8,061 bases of DNA from assembly GCA_002298155.1 (NCBI GenBank), contig DBME01000153.1:1-8061 (forward strand), read 5' to 3'. A program made the position numbers and the translations under genes. Below the pieces are notes generated by a model. The model was not told the origin of the DNA, did no database searches, and saw nothing but the letters and a program-made list of their open reading frames with translations. Positions 7,242 to 8,061 of this stretch are shown here, in pieces (the stretch's first letter is position 1; each line of letters begins with the position of its first letter). The DNA comes from Holophagaceae bacterium UBA706 (lineage in GTDB: Bacteria; Acidobacteriota; Holophagae; Holophagales; Holophagaceae).

Positions 7242-7262
7242 TGCCTCGCACTCCCGGAGGCA
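7242..7262 (+). promoter_or_regulatory. Small hairpin covering the dismutase ribosome binding site
   Basis: TGCCTC at 7242-7247 and GAGGCA at 7257-7262 form a perfect six-base inverted repeat with a nine-base loop. The Shine-Dalgarno sequence GGAGG at 7256-7260, five bases before the ATG at 7266, lies mostly inside the 3' arm. In a readthrough transcript from the permease this could mask the ribosome binding site. The GGAGG itself is strong evidence for the 7266 start. The regulatory role is inference, since six-base stems arise often by chance at this GC content. Confidence 0.35.
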
Positions 7263-7265
7263 CCC

Positions 7266-7952
7266 ATGGAACGACGAACCCTGCTCGGCACGTTGGCGGC
7301 CGGAACCCTCGGCCTCGGCCTGGCCTCGCACCTTGATGGGGCCCAGGCTTCCCAGCCCGCGCCCACCGACCCCCTCGCCGACTACAAGCCCCGCACCTTC
7401 GCCCTGGAAGCCGGCCTCCCCGGCCTGTCCAAGGAGATGCTGGGCGAGCATCTGGCCCTCTACAAGGGCTACGTCACCCGCACCAACGCCCTGCTGCGCG
7501 AGGTTCGGGCCGCCGAGGCCGGCGCCACGGCGCCCGTGCAGGAGCTGCGCCGGCGCCTGGGCTTCGAGTTCAGCGGCATGCGGCTGCACGAACTCTACTT
7601 CGAGACCCTGCGCGACAAGGCCGCCGCCCCGGGCCCCGCCCACCCCCTGCAGAAGGCCATCGCCGCCGGCTGGGGCTCCTTCGACGCGTGGTGGGCGGCC
7701 TTCAAGGCCACCTGCACCATGACCGGCATCGGCTGGGGCGCCCTGGTGCAGGACCCCCTCACCGGCCGGCTCATGAACGCGTGGTTCCAGGACCACGAGA
7801 ACGCCATCCCCGTGGGCACCGTGCCCCTGCTGGTGGTGGACGTGTGGGAGCACGCCTACGTGAAGGACTACGGCGCCACCGCCCGGGCGAAGTACGTGGA
7901 CGCCATCCGGCCCCTCATCGACTGGGGCCTCGTGGAAAAGCGCTTCAACTGA
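7266..7952 (+). CDS. Divergent Fe/Mn superoxide dismutase with a Tat-like signal peptide
   Basis: Protein of 228 residues that should convert superoxide to peroxide and oxygen, probably in the periplasm. Residues 1-28 (MERRTLLGTLAAG, then a Gly/Leu-rich core ending GAQA) look like a twin-arginine signal with cleavage after Ala28. The mature part follows the Fe/Mn SOD plan. The clear matches are His108 in GMRLHELYFETL, the second-ligand region, and DVWEHAYVKDY with Asp192 and His196. His62 in GEHLALYKGYV is the best candidate first ligand. The classical HxxKHHxxYV segment is altered there: the usual Lys-His-His is replaced by Leu-Tyr-Lys, and the spacing to the gate tyrosine (Tyr69) is one residue shorter. 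GIGWGALVQDP (154-164) matches the usual GSGWxWLV block. I recall a bacterial SOD subgroup with FxGMRLHELYF, so this is probably a recognised variant rather than a broken enzyme. Metal choice (Fe or Mn) cannot be decided. Start supported by GGAGG at 7256-7260. An upstream in-frame extension back to 6648 only shadows the permease. Confidence 0.85.
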   Translation: MERRTLLGTLAAGTLGLGLASHLDGAQASQPAPTDPLADYKPRTFALEAGLPGLSKEMLGEHLALYKGYVTRTNALLREVRAAEAGATAPVQELRRRLGFEFSGMRLHELYFETLRDKAAAPGPAHPLQKAIAAGWGSFDAWWAAFKATCTMTGIGWGALVQDPLTGRLMNAWFQDHENAIPVGTVPLLVVDVWEHAYVKDYGATARAKYVDAIRPLIDWGLVEKRFN

Positions 7953-8000
7953 GCCGTCCCGATCCGGAAGGGATCCCGTCTCGCCCGCGAAGCCGGGGTC

Positions 8001-8005
8001 GGAGG
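8001..8005 (+). promoter_or_regulatory. Ribosome binding site of the last, truncated gene
   Basis: GGAGG at 8001-8005 lies six bases before an ATG at 8012. This is as good a Shine-Dalgarno match as any in the window and is the main reason for calling the short open stretch at the 3' edge a gene. Confidence 0.6.
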
Positions 8006-8011
8006 CAAGCC

Positions 8012-8061
8012 ATGCGACCTACCCTGCCGTCCCTTGTCCTCGGCCTCGCCTCCCTGGCCCT
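8012..8061 (+). CDS. Start of an exported protein, cut by the window edge
   Basis: Only 16 full codons are visible, reading MRPTLPSLVLGLASLA. A basic residue followed by an uninterrupted hydrophobic stretch is what a signal peptide or membrane anchor looks like. It is preceded by a strong ribosome binding site and lies 59 bases after the superoxide dismutase stop on the same strand, so it may be co-transcribed with it. The function cannot be told from this fragment. Confidence 0.6.
   Translation, partial: MRPTLPSLVLGLASLA

Noticed and set aside
6409..7263. A 284-codon open frame on the - strand opposite the TSUP permease
   Set aside because: Low-complexity Gln/Gly/His/Asp composition and no recognisable motif, opposite a well-supported membrane protein; a GC-bias shadow.
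6648..7265. Upstream extension of the superoxide dismutase frame back to 6648
   Set aside because: The extra 206 residues are an out-of-frame reading of the permease gene. The ATG at 7266 has GGAGG at the right distance and opens a signal peptide.
7953..8011. Possible terminator or riboswitch in the leader of the last gene: a GATCC/GGATC hairpin at 7961-7975 and CGCGAAGCC just downstream, which is one base away from the CGCAAAGCC block of c-di-GMP-I (GEMM) riboswitches
   Set aside because: The stem is only five bases with no U tract, so it is not an intrinsic terminator. The other GEMM blocks (GGGCAAACC before the hairpin, the second long stem after it) are missing and the spacing is wrong. 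A covariance-model search (Infernal with Rfam) would settle it.

Overview
This GC-rich window carries nine genes packed head to tail on the + strand. Seven are complete and one is cut at each edge. No gene-free stretch exceeds 70 bases. There is no rRNA, tRNA, CRISPR array, transposase, integrase or long repeat. The very GC-rich third codon positions, Gram-negative style export and lipoprotein signals, and a large periplasmic propeller-type sensor kinase fit a GC-rich Gram-negative bacterium. An Acidobacteriota member of the Holophagae/Geothrix type is my best guess, but that is inference and a GC-rich deltaproteobacterial-type lineage cannot be excluded.

Layout. (1) 1-1157: 3' part of a ThrE-family threonine/serine exporter. 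(2) 1225-4221: a roughly 1000-residue sensor histidine kinase with a signal peptide, periplasmic two-component-regulator propeller repeats, a Y_Y_Y domain, one membrane helix, HisKA and HATPase_c. A possible sigma70-type promoter lies just upstream. (3) 4266-5787: a tightly overlapped three-gene unit, with queD (6-carboxytetrahydropterin synthase), a WHy/LEA-2-like lipoprotein and a HAD-family hydrolase. Both junctions overlap by start/stop codons, and an extended -10 element lies before queD. (4) 5850-6422: frr, ribosome recycling factor, followed after one base by a TauE/SafE (TSUP) permease at 6424-7215. (5) 7266-7952: a divergent Fe/Mn-type superoxide dismutase with a Tat-like signal peptide, so probably periplasmic. 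(6) 8012-8061: the first codons of an exported protein that runs off the window.

Most of this is ordinary chromosomal housekeeping and envelope content, and I see no clear sign of horizontal transfer or of a new multi-gene system. The parts most worth a second look are the exported superoxide dismutase with an altered first metal-ligand segment, the queD-lipoprotein-HAD overlap unit whose HAD member lacks the usual second motif-I aspartate, and the kinase with no response regulator beside it.
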